In this document: positions 10,011 to 21,448 of the stretch, in pieces | Layout of the letters: every line of letters starts with the position of its first letter | Position numbering within the stretch: the stretch's first letter is position 1 | NCBI RefSeq assembly: GCF_016860605.1 | Contig: NZ_BNJR01000016.1 | Span: forward strand, 310,001 to 374,000 | Length of the DNA stretch: 64,000 bases | Origin: Lentilactobacillus fungorum | GTDB taxonomy: Bacteria > Bacillota > Bacilli > Lactobacillales > Lactobacillaceae | Reading direction: 5' to 3' | Program-made: the position numbers and the translations under genes | The notes under the pieces: model-generated | Told to the model about the DNA's origin: nothing | Seen by the model: the letters and a program-made list of their open reading frames with translations, nothing else | Databases searched by the model: none

Positions 10011-10805
10011 ATTCGGTATAAAGTTACACTGGCATATGATGGAACACTATTTAGCGGCTTTGAGCGCCAGCCAAACCAACGAACGATTGAAGGCGTTTTG
10101 ACCCAAAAAGTGAATCTGATGGCTAAAAAGCCAAAGCCACCGATTGTTGTTTATGGATCGGGTCGAACTGATGCTGGCGTCCATGCATTAGGGCAAGTGG
10201 TCCACTTTGATTTTCCGTTTGATTTGCCAACCCAAGCTATTTACCGCGGCCTTAACAGCCTATTGCCACTTGACATGGAGATTAAAAAAGTTGAAATTGT
10301 GCCGGATACATTTCATGCCCGCTATGATGTTTCCGGCAAGCGCTACGTTTATCGATTGGATCTCGGTGAGTTTAGAGACCCTTTCAAGCGGAATTATACG
10401 GGTAATTGGCGCTTCCCGATTGACATTAACAAAGTTCAATCAGCCATGACTGATTTTATTGGTGAACATGATTTCACCAGTTTTGTTGCCTCTGGCTCGA
10501 CTGCTCGTTCTAATTTTCGAACGATTTATGAAGCCAATGCAACCTTTGACAAGGCGGCCAATGAGATTCAACTTGTCTTTTATGGCAACGGCTTCTTATA
10601 TAATATGGTTCGAATCATGGTGGGGGTGGTCGTTGAAATTGGTTCTGGAATGCGACCTGAAGGTGATATTCGCCGACTATACAAGGTACGGGATCGAAAC
10701 CAAGCTCGTCGGACAATGCCCGCTTCAGGGTTGTATCTAAAGCGGGTCTATTATGAAGGTGATGATCCTGAACACCCGACAAAGTTACCAAAGCATCAGC
10801 GATAA
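10011..10805 (+). CDS. truA: tRNA pseudouridine synthase A (probable ATT start)
   Basis: TruA converts U38-U40 in the anticodon stem to pseudouridine. The product contains the catalytic motif GRTDAGVHA, plus HARYDVSGKRYVYRLD and GNGFLYNMVRIMVG. The only good ribosome binding site, GAGGTGAT (9999-10006), lies 4-6 nt before ATT 10011, which would start the protein at the family-typical (M)RYKVTLAYDG, 264 residues. The in-frame GTG at 10002 lies inside that site and has none of its own, and an upstream TTG at 9966 is inside ecfT. The start is inferred; the function is certain. It is followed by the rplM promoter. Confidence 0.93.
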   Translation: MRYKVTLAYDGTLFSGFERQPNQRTIEGVLTQKVNLMAKKPKPPIVVYGSGRTDAGVHALGQVVHFDFPFDLPTQAIYRGLNSLLPLDMEIKKVEIVPDTFHARYDVSGKRYVYRLDLGEFRDPFKRNYTGNWRFPIDINKVQSAMTDFIGEHDFTSFVASGSTARSNFRTIYEANATFDKAANEIQLVFYGNGFLYNMVRIMVGVVVEIGSGMRPEGDIRRLYKVRDRNQARRTMPASGLYLKRVYYEGDDPEHPTKLPKHQR

Positions 10806-10818
10806 TTTGTGAAATCGA

Positions 10819-10847
10819 TTGACTTTCGCGAAAATAATTTGTATTAT
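10819..10847 (+). promoter_or_regulatory. promoter of rplM-rpsI
   Basis: TTGACT (10819-10824) and TATTAT (10842-10847) are separated by exactly 17 nt, close to the vegetative consensus. Transcription would start near 10854, giving a leader of about 77 nt before rplM. Confidence 0.8.
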
Positions 10848-10853
10848 GTTAGT

Positions 10854-10930
10854 TGGTATTGTTTGCCCCACGATAAGCCCCGGAATCTTATTTGGTGTCG
10901 AACAAACACAGGAACATGGAGGAATATAAC
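10854..10930 (+). promoter_or_regulatory. structured rplM leader (L13-leader type)
   Basis: The predicted 5' leader can form a closed hairpin: TGTTTG (10860-10865) pairs with CAAACA (10903-10908), and ATAAG pairs with CTTAT inside. Several Firmicutes carry an L13 leader RNA at this position that is thought to bind L13 and autoregulate rplM-rpsI. Membership is inferred from position and fold only. Confidence 0.5.
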
Positions 10931-11374
10931 GTGCGTACAACATATATGGCAAAACCTGGTGAAGTAGAACGCAAATGGTACGTTGTTGATGCAGACGGCG
11001 TTTCATTAGGACGACTTTCATCAGTTGTTGCATCAATTTTACGAGGCAAGAATAAGCCGACTTTTACCCCGAACGTCGATACAGGGGATAACGTTATCGT
11101 CATTAACGCAAGTAAAGTTAAACTGACTGGTCATAAAGATACTCGAAAAATCTATTATCATCACTCACGCTTTATTGGCGGCTTGAAGCAAAAGACAGCT
11201 GGACAATTTCGTGAAAAGAACCCAGAAAAATTAATCGAAACTTCAGTTAAAGGCATGCTTCCTCATGGAACATTAGGTCATAAGATTGGTTTGAAGTTAC
11301 ATGTCTATGCAGGTCCTGAACATGATCATCAAGCTCAAAAGCCGGAAGCATTTGACATCACTAACCTAATTTAA
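10931..11374 (+). CDS. rplM: 50S ribosomal protein L13 (GTG start)
   Basis: L13 is an early assembly protein of the 50S subunit. The 147-residue product starts [20 protein letters not shown] and carries VPLGRL-like [11 protein letters not shown] and [26 protein letters not shown] at 10918-10923 lies 7 nt before GTG 10931, giving the standard family length; a GTG/ATG further upstream would add a non-homologous tail lying in the leader. It is transcribed with rpsI from the promoter at 10819. Confidence 0.97.
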   Translation: MRTTYMAKPGEVERKWYVVDADGVSLGRLSSVVASILRGKNKPTFTPNVDTGDNVIVINASKVKLTGHKDTRKIYYHHSRFIGGLKQKTAGQFREKNPEKLIETSVKGMLPHGTLGHKIGLKLHVYAGPEHDHQAQKPEAFDITNLI

Positions 11375-11387
11375 GGAGGAACTCGCA

Positions 11388-11780
11388 TTGGCTCAAGTAC
11401 AATATAGCGGCACAGGCCGTCGTAAAGATTCAGTCGCCCGAGTACGTTTAGTACCCGGCACTGGCAAAATTATTATGAACGATAAAGCAATTGAGGATTA
11501 CATTCCATTTGCGAACTTGCGTGAAGTTGTTGTGCAACCATTTAACGTGACTGAGACTTTAGGTAACTATGATACGTTAGTTAACGTTAATGGTGGCGGA
11601 TTCTCTGGTCAAGCTGGCGCAACTCGTCACGGAATTGCCCGAGCATTATTGGCTGTTGATCCTGACTTTCGTGGTCCATTGAAGCGAGCCGGATTATTAA
11701 CCCGGGACGCTCGAATGAAGGAACGAAAGAAGCCAGGACTTAAGAAAGCTCGTAAGGCTTCACAATTTTCAAAGCGTTAA
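11388..11780 (+). CDS. rpsI: 30S ribosomal protein S9 (TTG start)
   Basis: S9 has a long C-terminal tail that contacts the P-site tRNA. The 130-residue product contains [19 protein letters not shown] and [20 protein letters not shown], and ends with [12 protein letters not shown], the conserved basic tail. AAGGAGGA at 11373-11380 precedes TTG 11388 by 7 nt and overlaps the rplM stop. It is followed by a strong terminator. Confidence 0.97.
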   Translation: MAQVQYSGTGRRKDSVARVRLVPGTGKIIMNDKAIEDYIPFANLREVVVQPFNVTETLGNYDTLVNVNGGGFSGQAGATRHGIARALLAVDPDFRGPLKRAGLLTRDARMKERKKPGLKKARKASQFSKR

Positions 11781-11800
11781 TATTTACGTTGCATTCAAGG

Positions 11801-11826
11801 CACTTCTTATCGGGAAGTGTTTTTTT
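11801..11826 (+). terminator. intrinsic terminator of rplM-rpsI
   Basis: CACTTC (11801-11806) pairs with GAAGTG (11814-11819), followed by seven T (11820-11826). It is placed 20 nt after the rpsI stop. Confidence 0.85.
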
Positions 11827-11942
11827 GTATTCTGAAGTTTACCTTAAAATTTGGCTGAAAAGGTACTTTAAAGCACATCAGTAAACTAGAATAGAACATG
11901 TTATTGTATAATAAACCCAATAAATTTAAAGGAGCGAGAAAA

Positions 11943-12536
11943 TTGCCCAAACGAAACAATACCCTGAGACTTAATTTATTGGCAATGTTTATTGCAATTA
12001 TTATTTTACAAACGTCTATTCCTCTTATTGGTTATATTCCAATTGGGCCACTTGCAATCACAATCATTCCAACCACCGTTGTCATTGCGACCGTTCTGTT
12101 GGGAACGGTGGATGGCGCAATTATTGGTGGTGTGTGGGGTATCATTACCTTCATTCGCGCTTACATCTGGCCAACCAGCCCACTGGCGACAATCGTGTTT
12201 GTTAACCCGATTATTTCAGTCTTCCCCCGAATTATGATTGGACTGGTGGCCGGGTGGGCATACGTTGCTTTAAAAAAACGCCTCAAACGCCAGTCAGTAA
12301 GTATTTCGATTGCAGCGGTCCTCGGGTCGCTAACAAATACCGTCTTAGTGCTTGGTCTCATTTATCTGTTTTATAAATCAAAAGCGCCACAGCTGTATCA
12401 AATTAACATGGAGAAGCTGTTGCCTTACTTGATTGGAGTGGTTGGCACAAACGGGGTGCCCGAAGCCATTTTTAGTGGCATCGTCACGCCCTTGATTGCC
12501 ACGCCGCTTGATCGAATCATTAAGCGGCGGACGTAA
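11943..12536 (+). CDS. ECF transporter S component, PanT-like (TTG start)
   Basis: This is an integral membrane substrate-capture protein that would work with EcfA1/A2/T. The 197-residue product has about five to six hydrophobic segments. The segment FVNPIISVFPRIMIGLVAG resembles the NP...PRI motif of the pantothenate/RibU-related S-component family. TTG 11943 has AAAGGAG at 11928-11934, 8 nt upstream. A TATAAT at 11917-11922 lies upstream of that site, so the ATG at 11910-region and TTG at 11898 would fall in the promoter. It is monocistronic after the rpsI terminator. The substrate (pantothenate or another vitamin) is not proven. Confidence 0.75.
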   Translation: MPKRNNTLRLNLLAMFIAIIILQTSIPLIGYIPIGPLAITIIPTTVVIATVLLGTVDGAIIGGVWGIITFIRAYIWPTSPLATIVFVNPIISVFPRIMIGLVAGWAYVALKKRLKRQSVSISIAAVLGSLTNTVLVLGLIYLFYKSKAPQLYQINMEKLLPYLIGVVGTNGVPEAIFSGIVTPLIATPLDRIIKRRT

Positions 12537-12550
12537 CAATTGTCAGCAAT

Positions 12551-12589
12551 AAAAAGAGGATGAAACAAATCAAAATTTGTCTCATCCTC
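12551..12589 (-). terminator. terminator of the DUF2187-like gene
   Basis: GAGGATGA (12556-12563) pairs with TCATCCTC (12582-12589), and ACAAAT pairs with ATTTGT inside. On the minus strand the stem is followed by a T-run (the A-run at 12551-12555), so it ends the gene at 12601-12897. It also lies after the S-component gene and may block read-through, though no T-run follows on the plus strand. Confidence 0.75.
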
Positions 12590-12600
12590 ATGCTAACTGA

Positions 12601-12897
12601 TCAGGATTTTTTATTAGACTTCTTTGTGTCCTTGGGATCCTTTTCGTCATCTTCATCTGAGTCATCTTCAACGCGAGGCGCCGCTTTAATCAGCTTCAGG
12701 TGGCGATTGTTAATCACAACTTTCTTGTGGTACTTATCAATGATTTCGGGATCATCTGATTCGAATGTAATCAGAAATGAATTGGTATATCCCTTATCGA
12801 TATAACCTTTAAACGTTTTTCTTTCGATCTTGAATGAAACCTCATCACCAACGTGAAACTTAGATTGGGCTTCTGATACTTCGGTGTTTTTAGCCAT
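12601..12897 (-). CDS. DUF2187-like (YkvS-type) small protein
   Basis: This is a 98-residue protein of unknown function. Residues about 13-68 (FHVGDEVSFKIERKTFKGYI ... VVINNRHLKLI) look like the short beta-barrel domain of the DUF2187/YkvS family: an opening 'GDEV' turn, a middle 'GYI' strand and a closing VV-N-x2-L-K-x-I. The C-terminal 30 residues are a low-complexity tail rich in Asp, Glu and Lys. Compared with the roughly 60-residue family members the tail is an addition. A GGAGATGG site precedes the ATG. It stands alone between two plus-strand genes with its own terminator. Confidence 0.6.
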   Translation of the reverse strand: MAKNTEVSEAQSKFHVGDEVSFKIERKTFKGYIDKGYTNSFLITFESDDPEIIDKYHKKVVINNRHLKLIKAAPRVEDDSDEDDEKDPKDTKKSNKKS

Positions 12898-13057
12898 TGG
12901 TTTCCATCTCCATAATTAAGTGTCAAGTGATAACATAACTGATATTGAGCCATTTGTCAATTATCCTTACTCAGATAGACGGGAATTCTGAAATAGTAAT
13001 TGCTCTTATGAACATTTATCGTTAAAATTAATTAAAGTTAGAAAGTTTGAGGTTGGA

Positions 13058-14277
<1,220 letters not shown>

Positions 14278-14310
14278 GGAAGTTGTAGTACAATCAATTC
14301 GGAGTGATTT

Positions 14311-14346
14311 GTGAATAAGAATAATAGGATGAAAGTAGTGAAGTAA
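14311..14346 (+). other. candidate 11-codon leader ORF in frame with the PurK-like gene
   Basis: GTG 14311 has a good site, GGAGTG (14301-14306), and reads MNKNNRMKVVK before a TAA at 14344-14346. The next in-frame codon is the TTG start of the PurK-like gene, with no base between. TTG 14347 itself has only a distant AGGATG (14326-14331). This looks like a coupling leader or, less likely, a stop inside an originally longer gene. Confidence 0.4.
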
Positions 14347-15507
14347 TTGGCAGAAGCAAGTGTTCTTTATCCAGGGCAGACAATTGGAATTCTAGGCGAG
14401 CGCGCAAGTACGCCGATTCTTTTAATGACTGCTAAAAAAATGGGCTTTAAAGTTGGGATGTATAGTGCAGATGAGAATAGTAAGGCGATGGTCCTTGCTG
14501 ATTATCAATACATTGGCCCACTCGACGACAAACAAACTTTAAAGATGTTTGCTGAGCGTTGTGATGCGGTTATCTATGACGACGATTTCATCGATTCAGA
14601 AATTATTCGGTATATTTCTCAATTTACTTCGGTGCCGCAAAAAGATGGGTTATTAGATATTATTCAAGATCGTGTCATTGAGCGGAGCTTCTTTGAAACC
14701 CTCAACATTAACATGGTGCCATATTCAACAATCGTCACCTTGGAAGATATTTATCAGGCGATTAATTCGATTGGGTACCCGGCAATCTTAAAGCCCATTC
14801 AGCGGGGACTGTTGAATGGTAAAGAGTTATTGATCAAAAACCAGGCAGATATCGTTTTGGCATCCGGCTTTTTGGACGCCGGGACCTATATTTTAGAGTC
14901 ATACGTTGAACACGATATTGATTATTCGATGATCGTCACCAGAACAGCCGATGGGAAGCAAGCTATTTTTCCCAGTGTTGAAGTGATGTATCACCAGAAT
15001 CAACTCATGACGGCTTATACCCCGCCCCAGTTAGATCCCAGTGTCGATAAAGAAATGAAGCGGATTACCAAAGAGATCACCCATAATTTGGATTACGTGG
15101 GGACGTTTGAAGTGAGTCTCTTCTTGGCTAAGAGCGGCTCAATTTATGTAAGCCGAGTGGCCCCGTTGCTAAGTCCAGCTGGCTTTGTCTTTAACTATGC
15201 TGCCAATGTGGACGAATTTGAGCAGCATATACGGGCGATTGCCGGTTTGCCGCTCACAAAGATCGAAGCAGCAACCCCGACCGTTTATCAAACGATTCGC
15301 AAAAAAGATTATCAACGGGTCAAAACCCAGTGGGTGATTAAGGGCAATTGGCATTTTACCATTTACGGCAATCAGCCTAACGATGATGATCAACCAGTTG
15401 GCAATGTTTTAATTCCAACAACCTCACTTTCTGAAACACTGATGCAGCTGGAAGCGACTGGCATTTGGCAGGATATTGACTATCAAACTAAATATCAAAA
15501 AAAATAA
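14347..15507 (+). CDS. PurK-like ATP-grasp protein (divergent)
   Basis: The product is 386 residues with the three-part ATP-grasp layout of N5-carboxyaminoimidazole ribonucleotide synthase: an N-terminal PGQTIGILG where PurK has PG.TIGILGGGQLG, a central ATP-binding part (PAILKPIQRGLLNGKELLI, YILESYVEHDIDYSMIV) and a C-terminal lid. The catalytic C-terminal signature of PurK (E-x-A-PRPHNSGH-T) is replaced by YVSRVAPLLSPAGF, so the residues that contact carboxy-AIR are not conserved. It lies next to xpt, away from a pur operon. It may be a paralogue with another acid/amine substrate; the function is open. It starts with TTG directly after the stop of a short in-frame ORF. Confidence 0.75.
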   Translation: MAEASVLYPGQTIGILGERASTPILLMTAKKMGFKVGMYSADENSKAMVLADYQYIGPLDDKQTLKMFAERCDAVIYDDDFIDSEIIRYISQFTSVPQKDGLLDIIQDRVIERSFFETLNINMVPYSTIVTLEDIYQAINSIGYPAILKPIQRGLLNGKELLIKNQADIVLASGFLDAGTYILESYVEHDIDYSMIVTRTADGKQAIFPSVEVMYHQNQLMTAYTPPQLDPSVDKEMKRITKEITHNLDYVGTFEVSLFLAKSGSIYVSRVAPLLSPAGFVFNYAANVDEFEQHIRAIAGLPLTKIEAATPTVYQTIRKKDYQRVKTQWVIKGNWHFTIYGNQPNDDDQPVGNVLIPTTSLSETLMQLEATGIWQDIDYQTKYQKK

Positions 15508-15509
15508 TT

Positions 15510-15531
15510 GTCGGATTTTCCGGCTTTTTTT
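15510..15531 (+). terminator. intrinsic terminator after the PurK-like gene
   Basis: GTCGGA (15510-15515) pairs with TCCGGC (15519-15524), with a loop of three T, followed by seven T (15525-15531). Confidence 0.85.
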
Positions 15532-15566
15532 ATTGTTTTTCGTGGGGAGCCAAAGCCGCTAATCTT

Positions 15567-15575
15567 TGGTATAAT
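15567..15575 (+). promoter_or_regulatory. extended -10 promoter of pcrA
   Basis: TGGTATAAT is a consensus extended -10 (TGnTATAAT). No good -35 is seen, which an extended -10 can tolerate. It lies about 30 nt before the pcrA ribosome binding site. Confidence 0.65.
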
Positions 15576-15608
15576 TGACGAGATAAATATGAGAGGATGA
15601 AATTTTTA

Positions 15609-17843
15609 GTGGCAGAAGAAAATTTATTAAAAGGGTTAAATAAAGACCAAAAAGACGCCGTTGTTCATACTGAAGGGCCGGTTTTAATCATGGCTGGTGC
15701 TGGTAGTGGCAAAACACGCGTTTTGACACACCGAATTGCCTATATTATTGAGCATGATCACGTAATGCCGTGGCATATTTTGGCAATTACATTTACTAAT
15801 AAAGCCGCTAAAGAAATGCGTGAGCGAGTTTCTAAACTATTAGACGAAAGCGGTAACGATGTTTGGGTTTCAACTTTCCACGCTTTGTGTGTGCGGATTT
15901 TAAGACGAAACATTGATTTGCTAGGTTATAATCGGGCATTCACCATTGCGGATACAAGTGAGCAGCGAACGTTGGTCAAGCGGGTGTTGCGTGACCTCAA
16001 TATTGATCCCAAAAAATTTGACCCACGGGCGATTCTCTCCTCAATTTCAAACGCTAAGAATGATTTGCTAACACCAAAGGACTACAAAGCCCAGGCAGTG
16101 AGTGCCTTCGATCAAATTGTGGCTGACGTTTACGAACGTTATCAATCGGAGTTAAGGCAAAATGAATCCTTGGATTTTGATGATTTGATTATGATGACCA
16201 TTCAGTTGTTTGAGCAGCATCAAGATGTTTTAGCCTACTATCAAGACAAGTTCCACTACATTCACGTTGATGAGTATCAAGATACCAATGAAGCCCAGTA
16301 TCAATTAGTGAATACTTTAGCTCAGAAAAGTCAAAATATTTGCGTTGTTGGTGACGCTGATCAAAGCATTTATGGTTGGCGGGGCGCTAACATGCAAAAT
16401 ATTTTGAACTTTAAAAAAGATTACCCAGCTGCCCACGTAACGCTATTAGAGCAAAACTATCGGTCAACTAAGACAGTCTTAGATGCCGCTAATTCGGTCA
16501 TTGCCCATAATGATAATCGGGCAGACAAAAATCTTTGGACTGAAAATGCGCAGGGAGATCAAATTTCCTATTATCGTGGCCAAACCGAAACTGACGAGGC
16601 GAGGTACGTTGTTGCCAAAATTCAAGAGGAAATGAGAAAGGCCAACCGCAATTATGGCAGCTTTGCGATCCTATACCGAACGAACGCGCAATCTCGAGTG
16701 ATTGAAGAAACGTTGTTAAAGTCGAATATTCCATACACGATGGTTGGCGGGCACAAGTTTTATGATCGAAAAGAAATTCGAGACATTTTATCGTACTTAA
16801 CCCTACTTGCCAATCCCAATGACTCAATGAGCTTTGAGCGGGTGATTAATGAACCTAAGCGAGGAATTGGTCAAACCAGCCTTGAAAAGCTTCGATTATT
16901 TGCGAACGATCATGGCTGGAGCTTGCTTGACGCTGCGCAAAATGTTGATTTAGCGAATGAAATTTCTGCGCGGGCTAAAAACTCGATTTCAACATTTGAA
17001 CAAATGATTCGTAAAATTTATAACCAAATGGCGTCGATGACCATCACGGAACTCACGGAAGAATTACTTGATAAAAGTGGTTATTCAAGTAGCTTAAAGG
17101 CTTCTAAGTCGCTAGAATCCCAAACGCGGTTAGAAAACCTGGAAGAGTTTATTTCCGTTACTCAAAAGTACGATGAAGATAATACTGAGGCCACTGGTCA
17201 AGATAATTTAGTCAATTTCTTAAGCGACTTGGCCTTGGTCTCTGATCAAGATGATTTACAAGAAGATAATGCCCAAGTGACTTTGATGACCTTACATGCT
17301 GCTAAAGGACTCGAATTTCCAGTTGTCTTTTTGATGGGAATGGAAGAAGGTCTGTTTCCATTGTCACGGGCGAGCGAAGATGAGGATGAACTCCAAGAAG
17401 AACGTCGGCTTGCCTACGTTGGTATTACGCGAGCAAAGGAAAAACTATATCTCACGAATGCTTATTCACGAATGTTATATGGTCGGCGGCAAAATAACCC
17501 GGAATCGCGCTTTGTGAATGAAATCAAGCCGGAATTAATCCATTACGATAATCCACAACAAGCAAACACCCCACTTAGTACCCCCTTTGATCGGCGAACG
17601 GCCAGAGCAACGGCAACAACCTATCATCGACCGGATCAAATTGTCCAAAAACCAAAGGGAACTGGTGCTGATAAGAAGGCTTGGGAAGTTGGCGACAAAG
17701 TTTCTCATAAGGCTTGGGGAACGGGAACGGTTGTTAAAGTCAGCGGGACTGGCGAAGACATGGAATTAGACATTGCCTTTCAACAACAGGGGATCAAGCG
17801 GCTGTTAGCGGCGTTCGCCCCCATTAAAAAGCAGGAATCTTAA
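15609..17843 (+). CDS. pcrA: ATP-dependent DNA helicase PcrA (UvrD/Rep family)
   Basis: PcrA is a 3'-5' superfamily 1 helicase for repair and rolling-circle replication. The 744-residue product has Walker A AGAGSGKT (about residues 29-36), motif Ia AITFTNKAAKEM, motif II DEYQDTN, motif III GDADQSIYGWRGA, motif IV-V (LMTLHAAKGLEFPVVF) and motif VI YVGITRAKE. A C-terminal Tudor-like tail (WEVGDKVSHKAWGTGTVVKV) may bind RNA polymerase. GTG 15609 has GAGAGGA 11 nt upstream and gives MAEENLLKGLN; the ATG at 15597 lies within that site. ligA follows after 27 nt. Confidence 0.97.
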   Translation: MAEENLLKGLNKDQKDAVVHTEGPVLIMAGAGSGKTRVLTHRIAYIIEHDHVMPWHILAITFTNKAAKEMRERVSKLLDESGNDVWVSTFHALCVRILRRNIDLLGYNRAFTIADTSEQRTLVKRVLRDLNIDPKKFDPRAILSSISNAKNDLLTPKDYKAQAVSAFDQIVADVYERYQSELRQNESLDFDDLIMMTIQLFEQHQDVLAYYQDKFHYIHVDEYQDTNEAQYQLVNTLAQKSQNICVVGDADQSIYGWRGANMQNILNFKKDYPAAHVTLLEQNYRSTKTVLDAANSVIAHNDNRADKNLWTENAQGDQISYYRGQTETDEARYVVAKIQEEMRKANRNYGSFAILYRTNAQSRVIEETLLKSNIPYTMVGGHKFYDRKEIRDILSYLTLLANPNDSMSFERVINEPKRGIGQTSLEKLRLFANDHGWSLLDAAQNVDLANEISARAKNSISTFEQMIRKIYNQMASMTITELTEELLDKSGYSSSLKASKSLESQTRLENLEEFISVTQKYDEDNTEATGQDNLVNFLSDLALVSDQDDLQEDNAQVTLMTLHAAKGLEFPVVFLMGMEEGLFPLSRASEDEDELQEERRLAYVGITRAKEKLYLTNAYSRMLYGRRQNNPESRFVNEIKPELIHYDNPQQANTPLSTPFDRRTARATATTYHRPDQIVQKPKGTGADKKAWEVGDKVSHKAWGTGTVVKVSGTGEDMELDIAFQQQGIKRLLAAFAPIKKQES

Positions 17844-17846
17844 TGA

Positions 17847-19898
<2,052 letters not shown>

Positions 19899-19913
19899 CA
19901 GTGGAGGAGAATC

Positions 19914-21056
19914 ATGTTAAAAAAAGCACTTGTGGGCATTTCAATCATCTTGTCTGGATTCATGTTGGCGGCTTGTGGCAGCGTCGATAACCTCTCAAAT
20001 GATACAAATAGCTCAGGTTCAAAGGCTAAAACGCAATTAACTGGCCAAACCAACAGTGATTACTATCAAGGTGTCATTAAGAATGGTCGTTATCGGACCA
20101 GCAAATCAAGGGGTGTTAGCGTCTCCCAGGAATCTAATCAGTTTAATATCAAGGGTTTCGAAAATGGTTTGCTTAATATTTCTAAGAAAGAATTTTCGAC
20201 TAAAAAATATGTCTTTCAAGAAGGGCAGTATCTATCAACTTCCCAAGTTGAAAATTGGTTAGCCAGAAAATCCAAATCTAACCCAACGGGGCTTAACCCG
20301 GTCAAATCAAAGTCGACCAGCCCGACTCGGCGGAATCCAATTTATCTCTCTCAGATTGATGAACAGGACTTCATGGTCCAAAACGGGAAATCATTGAAAT
20401 TATCGGCAATGACTATTGGGTTAGCGATTAATTCAGTGGATTATTATAAAAAGACCCAGTATGGACCGACTTATCAGACATCGATTTCTAGCGCTGAAGC
20501 TGAACAGCATGGTAAACAAATTGCCAATCAAGTTTTGCAGCGGTTACGTAAAAAGAAAGCCCTGAAGAACATTCCAATTGTGATTGCGCTTTATCGATCA
20601 GCCTCAGATGATAGTTTGGTTGGCGGGAATTTCTTTGCGTACTCGCTTAACGATGATTCAGCGACTAAAATTTCCAAGTGGACCAAAGTGAACCAAAAGA
20701 ATTACGTTTTCCCATTGCAGTCAAACAAAAAGGGGCCAAGCACCAATGATGAGGATTCCTTTGATAACTTTAAATCAACCATTCAAGGCTTCTTCCCTAA
20801 TTTGAGTGGGGTAACCGCTCAGGCACAGTATACGGATGGTTCATTGAGTGGGATGAACGTTGATATTACTACCCAGTTCTATAGTCAAACAGAAATTATC
20901 AGCTTTACTCAGTATATTCAAAATGCAGCTCAAAAATATTTGCCGGCCAATGCACCAATCGATATTACCGTTCAATCTACGGAAGGCATTCAAAGCTTCT
21001 TGAGCCGAAAAGCGAATGAAAAGAAATTTTCTGCCCACATATTCAATAGTTATTAA
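19914..21056 (+). CDS. CamS family lipoprotein
   Basis: This is a surface lipoprotein related to the precursor of the enterococcal sex pheromone cAM373. The 380-residue product has a lipobox LAAC with Cys21 as the lipidation site, a Ser/Asn-rich linker and a long CamS domain (about 50-375) containing the conserved segments FMVQNGKSLKLSAMTIGLAI and IPIVIALYRSASDDSLVGG. The gene order pcrA-ligA-camS-gatC is conserved in many Bacillota. A role in the present organism is not known; the signal peptide could release a short peptide as in Enterococcus. Confidence 0.9.
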   Translation: MLKKALVGISIILSGFMLAACGSVDNLSNDTNSSGSKAKTQLTGQTNSDYYQGVIKNGRYRTSKSRGVSVSQESNQFNIKGFENGLLNISKKEFSTKKYVFQEGQYLSTSQVENWLARKSKSNPTGLNPVKSKSTSPTRRNPIYLSQIDEQDFMVQNGKSLKLSAMTIGLAINSVDYYKKTQYGPTYQTSISSAEAEQHGKQIANQVLQRLRKKKALKNIPIVIALYRSASDDSLVGGNFFAYSLNDDSATKISKWTKVNQKNYVFPLQSNKKGPSTNDEDSFDNFKSTIQGFFPNLSGVTAQAQYTDGSLSGMNVDITTQFYSQTEIISFTQYIQNAAQKYLPANAPIDITVQSTEGIQSFLSRKANEKKFSAHIFNSY

Positions 21057-21081
21057 TTTTACAAAAATGGCCAGATTTATA

Positions 21082-21090
21082 TGGTAAAAT
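21082..21090 (+). promoter_or_regulatory. extended -10 promoter of gatCAB
   Basis: TGGTAAAAT fits TGnTAnAAT. A TTTACA lies at 21058-21063 but at a 21-nt spacing, too far to count as a standard -35. It is placed 47 nt before gatC. Confidence 0.5.
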
Positions 21091-21136
21091 GACTGTTGTG
21101 ATTAAATTAAGTAATTCAGAAGAGAGAAGGATTTCA

Positions 21137-21448
21137 ATGACTGAAAAGATCTCTGAAGATCAAGTAAAACACGTTGCTGAATTAGCAAAGTTAAAGATTG
21201 ATGATACGCAATTGCCGTACTTTACAACCCAATTGGATCAGATCATCGGCTTGTTTGAAACGCTGAGTGAAGTTGACACCGATGGAGTTGAACCAACTAG
21301 CAGTGTTTCCGATCAGGTCAACGTTATGCGAGAAGACGTTGCTGAAAATTGGCATCAACAAAAGGCTTTGTTGGAAAACGCCCCCGACACCCAAGATGGC
21401 TATATCCGCGTTCCTACGATTATTGATGAAAGTGGGGAAAACGAATAA
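21137..21448 (+). CDS. gatC: aspartyl/glutamyl-tRNA amidotransferase subunit C
   Basis: GatC is the small stabilising subunit of the GatCAB enzyme that converts Glu-tRNA(Gln) to Gln-tRNA(Gln). It is 103 residues, starting [20 protein letters not shown], with the family segment [23 protein letters not shown] 21137 has GAGAAGGA upstream; the longer frame from 21089 would run into the promoter. Its stop shares a base with the gatA ATG (TAATG). Confidence 0.96.
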   Translation: MTEKISEDQVKHVAELAKLKIDDTQLPYFTTQLDQIIGLFETLSEVDTDGVEPTSSVSDQVNVMREDVAENWHQQKALLENAPDTQDGYIRVPTIIDESGENE

